A DNA stretch of 7,414 nucleotides, from the NCBI GenBank assembly GCA_030614035.1, contig JAUWKW010000066.1, positions 1 through 7,414 on the forward strand, read 5' to 3'. Position numbers and translations under genes: made by a program. The DNA is from Chromatiales bacterium. GTDB lineage: Bacteria; Pseudomonadota; Gammaproteobacteria; Steroidobacterales; GCA-2729495. This document shows, piece after piece, positions 1-5,644 of the stretch. Each line of letters begins with the position of its first letter. The stretch's first letter is position 1. The notes under the pieces were generated by a model. The model made no database searches. It was not told the origin of the DNA and saw only the letters and a list, made by a program, of their open reading frames with translations.

Positions 1-151
1 TGCGCCACCGATGCCACAGTTCTATAACCTTCCTGAAACTATTGACGACATTATCAATCATACGACCGGTCGTTTATTGGATCTGTTCGACCTGGACAGT
101 GACTTCGTAAAACGGTGGGAAGGCGCGAATAACGCGGCCAAAAACGGGTGA
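1..151 (+). CDS. ubiX: Flavin prenyltransferase UbiX, C-terminal fragment
   Basis: The gene enters from the left edge. The open frame starts at base 2 and ends at TGA 149-151, leaving 49 visible residues. The fragment begins APPMPQFY and continues with a DDIINHTTGRLLDLF segment, the typical UbiX C-terminus. The Tyr (visible residue 8) and Arg (visible residue 24) are 16 residues apart, as are Tyr169 and Arg185 that hold the dimethylallyl phosphate in Pseudomonas UbiX (family knowledge). UbiX is a soluble enzyme that adds a prenyl group to FMN to give prFMN, the cofactor of UbiD-family enzymes. A ubiD homologue lies about 1.5 kb downstream, so this copy probably serves it. The stop codon overlaps the next gene's GTG start, which suggests translational coupling. 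The catalytic N-terminal part lies outside the window. Confidence 0.9.
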   Translation, partial: APPMPQFYNLPETIDDIINHTTGRLLDLFDLDSDFVKRWEGANNAAKNG

Positions 152-624
152 ACAAAACGGACCGGGCGGCTGTCAGCCGGTTCATGGACGAGCACAACAC
201 CCTGACCCTGGCCACCTCCAGTGACGGGAATCCCTGGGCAGCAACAGTGTTTTTTGCCAGCGACGCAAAGCTCAACCTCTATTTCGTCTCGGATCATCGA
301 ACCCGTCACGGCCGTGACATGGAGCAGAATCAACACGTCGTTGCGACGGTCAACCCGGACTGTGATAACTGGCACGATGTGCGGGGCCTGCAAATCGAAG
401 GCTCGGCCGGTATTGTTACTGGCCTGGCCCGCGCCAAGGCGCTGGCCTTGTACCTGGCTAAGTTTCCGCAAATCGATGCCTTGTACGCGTCGCCAAAAGA
501 CAAACACGAGGAAACCATCGCCGAGCGTTTAAAGGCGACGAATTTCTACCGCATTAGCCCGGCCTGGATTCGCTTCATCGATAACCGTAAAGGCTTCGGG
601 TTCAAAGAAGAGTACGAGTTATAG
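148..624 (+). CDS. Pyridoxamine 5'-phosphate oxidase-like flavin-binding protein (YhbP/UPF0306 type)
   Basis: A 158-residue protein with the split-barrel fold signature of PNPOx-like flavoproteins. An N-terminal helix is followed by a strand pair with LATSSDGNPW and AATVFF (residues 21-36), then LYFVSDHRTRH (44-54), VVATVN (64-69), the RGLQIEG strand (79-85) and a C-terminal IRFIDNRKGFGF segment (141-152). That last segment resembles the end of E. coli YhbP (IKFTDNTLGFG, from memory). Family members bind FMN or F420, and many have no known reaction; I cannot name one here. The GTG start at 148 overlaps the ubiX stop by four bases (GTGA) and has no strong Shine-Dalgarno, so translation is probably coupled to ubiX. 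Its position next to ubiX suggests a role in flavin or prFMN handling, or in reducing a pathway intermediate. That role is inference. An in-frame ATG at 184 is possible but would lose the first helix. Confidence 0.82.
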   Translation: MNKTDRAAVSRFMDEHNTLTLATSSDGNPWAATVFFASDAKLNLYFVSDHRTRHGRDMEQNQHVVATVNPDCDNWHDVRGLQIEGSAGIVTGLARAKALALYLAKFPQIDALYASPKDKHEETIAERLKATNFYRISPAWIRFIDNRKGFGFKEEYEL

Positions 625-681
625 CGGAAAGTTTGGTGCCGGGATCCTTATAACGCCGCTTAGCTGCCAAAGACAGTTGTC

Positions 682-1482
682 CTACTTCGTTTCGCCTTTG
701 AAGAAGCTCGGTATTCGACCGAGATGTGTGCCGCTATCGACAATCAGCGTTTCACCGGTCACCAGCGATGCGCTTTCGAGAAACCAGACCAACACCTCGG
801 CGATATCCTCGGGTTCGGCCACCCGCCTTAACGGCAGTGCCGTTTCGGATTTCTTCAGCATCTCCTGGTAGGCGTCGTCGCCGAGGCCGCCTCGCAGCCA
901 TCGCGTATTGATCATCCCCGGAACGACGGTATTGATACGGATCTCAGGGGCCAGTACGTGCGCCAGTGATTTCGTCATCAGGTTCAGTGCCGCCTTCGAT
1001 GCGGCATAGGGTATAGAAGATGCGATGCCGGTAACGCCGCCAATGGATGAATCGTTGACGATCGAGCCTTTGCCGAGCTTGCGCATATGCGGTTCAACCG
1101 CCCGTATCATCTGGTACGGACCGACGACATTGACCGCGTAGATATCCAGGAAATCCTGTTTGGTAACGCCTTCGAAATTCTCGAACGGGTTGAATTTGGT
1201 ACGTGCGGCGTTGTTGATCAGGTAGTCGATCCGGCCCCAGGCATCGACAGCAGCCTTAGTCATCTGCCGGCAGGCGTCATCGTCGGACACATCGGCTTGC
1301 TGCACCAGGGCTTCGACTCCGTGCGTGCGGCAGGTTTCGGCAGTTTCCTCAGCTTCCGCCTTGCTGCGCGTGTAATTGATGACCACGTTGCAGTTTTTCT
1401 TTGCCAACATAATTGCAGCGGCGGCACCGACGCCGGTGGCAGAGCCGGTAACAATCGCAACCTTCCTATCACTGTGGGCCAT
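682..1482 (-). CDS. SDR family NAD(P)-dependent oxidoreductase
   Basis: A 266-residue classical short-chain dehydrogenase/reductase of normal family length. The nucleotide-binding glycine motif TGSATGVG is at residues 12-19, the Asp that contacts adenine at D64, and the structural NNAA motif at 90-93. The catalytic tetrad reads N118, S146, Y159 and K163, with Ser and Tyr exactly 13 apart and the YAASK motif intact. PG at 188-189 and the C-terminal VTGETLIVDSG strand (241-251) complete the fold. NYTRS (36-40) after strand 2 lacks an acidic residue at the end of that strand, which favours NADP(H) over NAD(H) (inference). The ATG start has an AGGAA ribosome site about 6 bases upstream (forward 1489-1493). 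The gene converges on the YhbP-like gene and diverges from ubiD. It probably oxidises or reduces a hydroxyl/keto group of a pathway intermediate; the substrate cannot be told from sequence. Confidence 0.92.
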   Translation of the reverse strand: MAHSDRKVAIVTGSATGVGAAAAIMLAKKNCNVVINYTRSKAEAEETAETCRTHGVEALVQQADVSDDDACRQMTKAAVDAWGRIDYLINNAARTKFNPFENFEGVTKQDFLDIYAVNVVGPYQMIRAVEPHMRKLGKGSIVNDSSIGGVTGIASSIPYAASKAALNLMTKSLAHVLAPEIRINTVVPGMINTRWLRGGLGDDAYQEMLKKSETALPLRRVAEPEDIAEVLVWFLESASLVTGETLIVDSGTHLGRIPSFFKGETK

Positions 1483-1513
1483 GAGCTATTCCTGTTATTG
1501 ACTGGCGCGGGGA

Positions 1514-1541
1514 ATTTTAACAGACGAGCATCGGCCCGCAA
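1514..1541 (-). promoter_or_regulatory. Candidate sigma-70 promoter of the SDR gene
   Basis: On the minus strand the sequence shows TTGCGG (forward 1536-1541, weak -35, three of six matches), a 16-bp spacer and TAAAAT (forward 1514-1519, -10, five of six matches). Transcription would start near 1507, giving a leader of about 25 nt that includes the AGGAA ribosome site. It was found by eye and the -35 is poor. Confidence 0.35.
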
Positions 1542-1557
1542 GTTACAGGTTTTGCGG
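1536..1557. repeat. Inverted repeat overlapping the SDR promoter -35
   Basis: CCGCAA (1536-1541) and TTGCGG (1552-1557) are perfect 6-bp inverted arms around a 10-bp spacer, with centres 16 bp apart. The left arm coincides with the proposed -35 of the SDR gene. This geometry would suit a dimeric regulator on the DNA, but arms this short can occur by chance. Confidence 0.3.
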
Positions 1558-1584
1558 TGGGTTGGGGCTGATTTCGGCGGGCTG

Positions 1585-1610
1585 CTGACATCAACCAGAC
1601 ATGCTATGGT
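1585..1610 (+). promoter_or_regulatory. Candidate extended -10 promoter of the ubiD operon
   Basis: TGCTATGGT (1602-1610) fits an extended -10 (TG-N-TATGGT, four of six core matches). CTGACA at 1585-1590 resembles a -35 but is only 14 bp away, too close for normal spacing, so the extended -10 would carry the recognition. Transcription would begin near 1617, with a leader of about 54 nt before the ubiD ATG. Confidence 0.3.
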
Positions 1611-1629
1611 GAGGCCGCGAGCGCAACGC

Positions 1630-1637
1630 TTGTACAA
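1630..1637. promoter_or_regulatory. Palindrome TTGTACAA, possible operator
   Basis: A perfect 8-bp palindrome lies between the proposed transcription start (about 1617) and the ubiD ribosome site (1658). TTGT...ACAA half-sites are typical of operators for GntR-family (FCD type) catabolic repressors, and this is a suitable place for a roadblock. No regulator gene is visible in the window to support it. Confidence 0.25.
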
Positions 1638-1670
1638 CAGCAACAAGAATCAGTTCCGGAGTGAGACCCG

Positions 1671-3167
1671 ATGGCATTTAAAGATTTTCGTGAATATTTA
1701 AACCTGCTCGACAAAGACGGACAGCTCAAGCGCGTTGAGGTACCGTTCAATGTAGAGCTGGGTACCAACGAGCTGCAGTCGTTGATGAGGTATCTCGCAG
1801 AACGGGACGGGCCAGCGTTGATCCTGCAGAATCTCGAGGGCTACAACACGCCGGACATCCCGCTGATCTTCAACCCCTTTGGAACACGTGAACGCACGGC
1901 CATGACGATCGGTTGCCGTGATCCACTCGAGAGCAAGGCCAAGCATGCAAAGATTCTCGCGGACGAATCGGTATGGCTGGATCCAAACCTTGTCGATCGG
2001 GACGACGCTCCCTGTAAGGACGTTGTTATCGAGAAAGCGGATATTGCCCTTGATAAACAGTTGCCGCACGTTTGGTTCGGTAAAGAGGGTGCTTCGTATA
2101 TAACGGGTGGTCTGGGAATCACCAAGGATCCGGAGACCGGCGAACGAAACGTCGGTTGTTATCGGGTCGGTCAGTTCTGGAAAGCATCACATCCGACCGG
2201 GGGTTCCTATTCCGAGGAGCGTCAGACCAAGCAGTTGCTGGTTTTTGCATTCTGGAACCCGCCGGCGAGCCACATCGGTTTTCACCTGGCGAAGGCGGTG
2301 CAGATGGGCAAGCCGCTTGAAGTCGCGTTTGCCTGCCAATGCGACCCGGCGCTCCACATGGCTGCGGCTACCGGCGTGCCTTTCGGGCACGACGAATTCC
2401 GCTTTGCGGGCGGGCTGCGGGGTGCTCCGGTCGACCTGGTCAAATGCGATACGGTAGACCTCGAAGTGCCGGCAACGGCCGAGTTCGTTATCGAGGGAGT
2501 TTTTCTTCCCGACCAGGAGGAAACCATTGGCTGGCACTCGAACCCGGTGGGGTATTACGACCCGGTGCAGGTGTTTCCAATGATGGAAGTCACTCGCATC
2601 ACTCACCGTAAAAATCCGCTGTGGTATGCAACGATGGAAATGATTCCTCCGTTTGACCACAACTTTATTGCGCTGCTACCAGTTGAAGGCGAAGTGCTCA
2701 GCGATCTTCAACGCAAGATTCCGGAAGTCAAAGATGTCGTCGTCACGCCCAACATGACCTATATCGTGCAACTGAGCGTCGATGGCGCCCGTAAACCGCA
2801 TGCGGAGTTCGGCAAGTTTGTATTGCATGCGGTGTGGGGCGCGGCGGGGCGCTGGGGTCGGACAGCGAAAATCGTCATCGTCGTCGGCCCGGACGTCGAC
2901 CCTTACGATATGAATTCCATCGAATGGGCGATCGCAACGCGGGTTCAACCATATAGCGATACCATCATCAATCAGTCCGGTCAGGCGATGGTGCTCGATC
3001 CGTCGGCGGTCAAGGGTCACCACGGATTTCCGGTTACCAGCGAGCAAATGGGAATCGATGCAACGATCAAGGTGCCGGAACGGTTCAGCGAGTATCAGGA
3101 AGTCAGCATGGCCGATCCGGCCAAGGTCGCGAAGATCGCAGATAAGCTCAACGGCGTGTTGGACTGA
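1671..3167 (+). CDS. UbiD-family prFMN-dependent (de)carboxylase with altered catalytic acids
   Basis: A 498-residue protein, full length for the family (E. coli UbiD is 497). The cofactor/metal region GLGITKDPETGERNVGCYR (147-165) gives metal ligand N160 and Arg165 (Arg173 of Aspergillus Fdc1). H201 in SHIGF and E242 in DEFRFAGGLRG are the other expected metal ligands. VDLEVPATAEFVIEG (262-276) and the C-terminal GIDAT segment (461-465) are also typical. The usual EGPxGE/D motif before GYY is here IGWHSN, so the two catalytic acids become I286 and N291. Family members reversibly decarboxylate alpha,beta-unsaturated or aromatic acids using prFMN in the cytoplasm. Low resemblance around the active site argues against ubiquinone biosynthesis, so I give no symbol. 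The ATG has GGAG at 1658-1661, 9 bases upstream. It is the first gene of the five-gene unit, 27 bp before the next start. The substrate is unknown. Confidence 0.93.
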   Translation: MAFKDFREYLNLLDKDGQLKRVEVPFNVELGTNELQSLMRYLAERDGPALILQNLEGYNTPDIPLIFNPFGTRERTAMTIGCRDPLESKAKHAKILADESVWLDPNLVDRDDAPCKDVVIEKADIALDKQLPHVWFGKEGASYITGGLGITKDPETGERNVGCYRVGQFWKASHPTGGSYSEERQTKQLLVFAFWNPPASHIGFHLAKAVQMGKPLEVAFACQCDPALHMAAATGVPFGHDEFRFAGGLRGAPVDLVKCDTVDLEVPATAEFVIEGVFLPDQEETIGWHSNPVGYYDPVQVFPMMEVTRITHRKNPLWYATMEMIPPFDHNFIALLPVEGEVLSDLQRKIPEVKDVVVTPNMTYIVQLSVDGARKPHAEFGKFVLHAVWGAAGRWGRTAKIVIVVGPDVDPYDMNSIEWAIATRVQPYSDTIINQSGQAMVLDPSAVKGHHGFPVTSEQMGIDATIKVPERFSEYQEVSMADPAKVAKIADKLNGVLD

Positions 3168-3194
3168 CCAGTTGCGAATCCGAACACGCCGGTC

Positions 3195-4199
3195 ATGAAG
3201 GTCTGTGTTTTCGGCACCGGCGCGATCGGCGGTTATCTCGCCGCGAGACTCGCCGATAGTGATGCAGAACTCACCTGCATTGCCCGCGGCAAGCAACTCG
3301 AAGCGATTCGCAGCCGCGGACTGACGCTGATCGAAAACGATAGCAGGCAAAACCATCGGGTGAATTGCACGGACCAACCCGGCCAGGTGGGTCCACAGGA
3401 CGTGGTTTTCATCACGCTGAAGTCGCACACGGTGCCGGCGGCAGCGGCCGGCATCACGGAGTTGCTGGGTCCCGACACCGCGGTCGTTACCGCCTACAAC
3501 GGTGTGCCGTGGTGGTTTTTTTACGGCCACCAGGGCAGTGAATCCGTGACCCTGGAATCTGTCGATCCAGGCCGCGGGCTGTGGGATCAGATCGGACCGG
3601 AACGTGCCATCGGCTGTGTGGTGTATCCGGCTGCCCGGGTGGTCGAGCCTGGCGTTATCGAACACCAGTTCGGCAACCGCTTTGCGGTGGGCGAGCCGGA
3701 TGGTAACCAGACGCCACGTCTCGAATCCATAGCGGCTCAACTCGTCGCTGCGGGGCTGGAGGCACCGCTGGAGAGTTCCATACGCACCGGCATCTGCACC
3801 AAGCTGGTGGCAAACGCCAGTTACAATCCCGTTAGCGTGTTGACCGGCAGCAGCCTCGGCCGGATGATCAACGACGTGGCAGTAAACCGGCTGCTGTGCC
3901 GTATGATGCAGGAAGGCATCGAGGTGGCCGCATCACTCGGGATTAGCGGGCCGCTTTCCCCGGCAGAGCTGCTGGAGGCAACGCGGCCTTTGGGAGAACA
4001 CAAAACATCGATGTTGCAGGACTTGGAAGCTGGTCGGTCGCTGGAACTGGATCCTATCGTTGGCGCCGTTCAGGAACTCGGGCGCTTGCACGCGATTCCA
4101 ACGCCGACGATCGACATCATCCTGGCCCTGGCGAAACAAAAAGCCACTCTGGCCGGCTGTTACCCGGCCGCGATCCTCAAACCGATGGCAAAGTGCTGA
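3195..4199 (+). CDS. Ketopantoate reductase-like (PanE/ApbA family) 2-oxoacid reductase
   Basis: A 334-residue, two-domain NADPH-dependent reductase, slightly longer than E. coli PanE (303). The Rossmann motif GTGAIGG is at residues 7-13, followed by LKSH with K76 and YNGVPWW with N102 (101-107). The all-helical C-terminal domain starts near 195. It contains the catalytic Lys K203 in TKLVANASYNP, with N207 and N211, and the acidic residue E284 in SLELDPIVGA (282-291), equivalent to Glu256 of E. coli PanE. The NGVPWW loop and the catabolic neighbours suggest it reduces (or forms) a 2-oxo acid other than ketopantoate; this is inference. The start codon ATG 3195 puts the Rossmann strand right at the N-terminus. 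No clear ribosome site precedes it, so it may depend on readthrough coupling from ubiD. Its TGA overlaps the next gene's ATG by one base. Confidence 0.9.
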   Translation: MKVCVFGTGAIGGYLAARLADSDAELTCIARGKQLEAIRSRGLTLIENDSRQNHRVNCTDQPGQVGPQDVVFITLKSHTVPAAAAGITELLGPDTAVVTAYNGVPWWFFYGHQGSESVTLESVDPGRGLWDQIGPERAIGCVVYPAARVVEPGVIEHQFGNRFAVGEPDGNQTPRLESIAAQLVAAGLEAPLESSIRTGICTKLVANASYNPVSVLTGSSLGRMINDVAVNRLLCRMMQEGIEVAASLGISGPLSPAELLEATRPLGEHKTSMLQDLEAGRSLELDPIVGAVQELGRLHAIPTPTIDIILALAKQKATLAGCYPAAILKPMAKC

Positions 4200-5464
4200 T
4201 GGGCCAGACACTGATCCAGAAAATCATCGCCCGGGCTTCCGGCAAGGCGACAGTGCAGCCTGGCGAAATCGTGACCTGCCAGGTTGACCTGGCGATGTTG
4301 CTGGATTCCGGTGGCCCGCGCCGCATCTGGCCGCGCCTGAAAGAACTCGGCGTCGGCGTATGGGACCCCGATAAGATCGTCGTGATCAGCGATCATTTTG
4401 TGCCGGCGGTGGATGCCGAATCAGCTGCGATCTTGCAGCTGACCCGGGAATTCGTCGACGAATTTGGTATCCAACAGTTTTTTGACATGGAAGGTATCGG
4501 GCACGTGATCCTGGCCGAGCACGGCATGCTGCAGCCGGGCATGTTCGTTTGTGGCGGCGATTCCCACTCGACTAATGGTGGGGCATTTGGCTGTTACATG
4601 GCTGGATTTGGCGCCATCGAGATGACCGGCGTCGTCGTCACCGGCGAAATCTGGCTGCAGGTGCCCGAAACGATTCGTGTCAACTGGAACGGAAAATTTC
4701 AAGCGGGCATTGTTGCCAAGGACGTCATGCTGACGCTCTGTCGTGAACTCGGTATGGATAACGCTTTTAAGGTTGTCGAGTATGGTGGCGACACCGTGCG
4801 CAGGATGTCGATGCAAGAACGTATGGTCCTTACTAATATGGCCGCGGAGTTGGGCGCCGAAACCGGTTCCATTGAGCCCGATGAAACGACACTCGCAGCA
4901 ATACGTTCGGGTGGCACTGAACCGGCAGCCGATGCTTTGGATTGGAACAGTGATCCGGACGCCGCCTACACGGAGACCCATGAATTCAAAGCCGACGTGC
5001 TTGCACCGCAGGTTGCGGCGCCGCATTCTCCCGCCAACTCGGCAGCAGTGGAAGAATTTGGCAGTGTCGCAGTCGATCAGGCCTATATCGGCGCCTGTGT
5101 TGGCGCAAAGCTGAGTGATTTGCATATGGTTGCCGAAATTCTCGACGGCCGGCAGGTCGCCCGCGGTACCCGTTTGCTGGTGGCGCCGGCCTCGAAACAA
5201 ATCATGGCTAAAGCTGCGGCGGACGGGACGCTCGCGACTATTACGGCCGCCGGGGCGATCATGCTGTCTACCGGTTGCGGCGCCTGCGCCGCATTGGGCG
5301 CTGGAATTCTGGCCGACAAGGAGGTGTGCATCTCCTCAACCAACCGTAACTTCAAGGGCCGCATGGGAGCCAACTCGGCCAGTATTTACCTGGCATCGCC
5401 GTACACCGTTGCGGCATCGGCCGTGGCCGGCCAGATTGCCGATCCTCGCGAGATGCTGGTATGA
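4199..5464 (+). CDS. Aconitase-superfamily hydro-lyase, large (Fe-S) subunit, LeuC/dimethylmaleate hydratase-like
   Basis: A 421-residue subunit of the short, archaeal-type LeuC/homoaconitase/DmdA group. Counting from ATG 4199, it shows DHF (65-67), GGDSHSTNGGAFG (119-131), and three [4Fe-4S] cysteine ligands: C300 in IGACVGAKLSDL, and C360 and C363 in STGCGAC. STNRNFKGRMG (380-390) is the substrate-binding arginine segment. The enzyme adds or removes water across a dicarboxylate double bond (isopropylmalate, homoaconitate, citraconate or dimethylmaleate type) together with the small subunit. A GTG at 4193 would also keep the frame. I chose ATG 4199 because it forms TGATG with the upstream stop, a classic reinitiation junction, and puts TLIQKI at the N-terminus as in relatives. 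The usual IGSCTNGR reads IGACVGAK here. An unusual 180-bp gap separates it from its partner subunit. Confidence 0.92.
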   Translation: MGQTLIQKIIARASGKATVQPGEIVTCQVDLAMLLDSGGPRRIWPRLKELGVGVWDPDKIVVISDHFVPAVDAESAAILQLTREFVDEFGIQQFFDMEGIGHVILAEHGMLQPGMFVCGGDSHSTNGGAFGCYMAGFGAIEMTGVVVTGEIWLQVPETIRVNWNGKFQAGIVAKDVMLTLCRELGMDNAFKVVEYGGDTVRRMSMQERMVLTNMAAELGAETGSIEPDETTLAAIRSGGTEPAADALDWNSDPDAAYTETHEFKADVLAPQVAAPHSPANSAAVEEFGSVAVDQAYIGACVGAKLSDLHMVAEILDGRQVARGTRLLVAPASKQIMAKAAADGTLATITAAGAIMLSTGCGACAALGAGILADKEVCISSTNRNFKGRMGANSASIYLASPYTVAASAVAGQIADPREMLV

Positions 5465-5481
5465 CCCACAACGCTTGCCTG

Positions 5482-5618
5482 CATGCGGTTTCGTTGGTGA
5501 CCGGCGAACGGCGTGTGGAGCCCGGCCGCCATGGACGGCGGGCCGGGTGGAACCCGCTTCGACGAGCACAGGGACGTGCGAGTCGATTTAGTGTGCCGGT
5601 CACCAGCGAAACAGCGTG
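5482..5618 (+). ncRNA. Structured intergenic RNA element: long stem enclosing two ANGGAN hairpins
   Basis: The 180-bp spacer between the two hydro-lyase subunit genes folds by hand into a three-way junction. The closing stem pairs 5482-5505 with 5595-5618: 24 positions, one G/A mismatch (5487/5613) and two G-U wobbles. Hairpin A pairs 5520-5530 with 5537-5548, with one bulged G, and is capped by ATGGAC (5531-5536). Hairpin B pairs 5559-5563 with 5582-5586, then tandem G-A mismatches, then 5566-5569 with 5576-5579, capped by AGGGAC (5570-5575). Both caps are six-base loops of the form ANGGAN closed by C-G, the shape bound by CsrA/RsmA/RsmE proteins (known from RsmE-hcnA). Further GGA triplets occur at 5517, 5549 and in the downstream ribosome site at 5632. 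It begins 17 bases after the large-subunit stop. No T-run follows, so it is not a simple terminator. The pairing is seen; the Csr role is inference, and a MITE-like insertion or RNase III site are alternatives. Confidence 0.5.
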
Positions 5619-5630
5619 GTAACTCTAGCC

Positions 5631-5635
5631 CGGAG
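5631..5635 (+). promoter_or_regulatory. Ribosome-binding site of the small-subunit gene
   Basis: CGGAG lies 9 bases before ATG 5645 and fixes this start over the longer open frame, which reaches back to GTG 5513. It contains a GGA triplet, so a GGA-binding repressor that occupies the upstream hairpins could also cover it. Confidence 0.6.
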
Positions 5636-5644
5636 TTTTCTTGT

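Noticed and set aside
625..681. Possible bidirectional terminator between the convergent genes (TTTGG 632-636 with CCAAA 667-671)
   Set aside because: Only five Watson-Crick pairs with a 30-base loop and no T-run; too weak to call.
1671..3167. Assignment as ubiquinone-pathway ubiD
   Set aside because: The altered catalytic motif and catabolic neighbours do not fit 3-octaprenyl-4-hydroxybenzoate decarboxylase.
2676..3740. 354-codon open frame on the minus strand
   Set aside because: It lies antisense across ubiD and the PanE-like gene, is rich in Arg/His/Asp as expected from shadow translation of GC-rich genes, and shows no recognisable domain.
4193..4198. GTG 4193 as start of the large subunit
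   Set aside because: ATG 4199 in the TGATG junction is the more usual coupling and loses only two residues.
5491..5514. Frame in the gap reading SLVTGER, like the SDR C-terminal LVTGE motif at 752-767 (minus strand), as a remnant SDR gene
   Set aside because: The resemblance ends after about six residues and no other SDR motif lies near. It is taken as chance.
5513..5644. Longer small-subunit protein starting at GTG 5513 with a 44-residue N-terminal extension
   Set aside because: Family homology begins exactly at ATG 5645 with a good ribosome site, and the extension is low-complexity translation of the hairpins.
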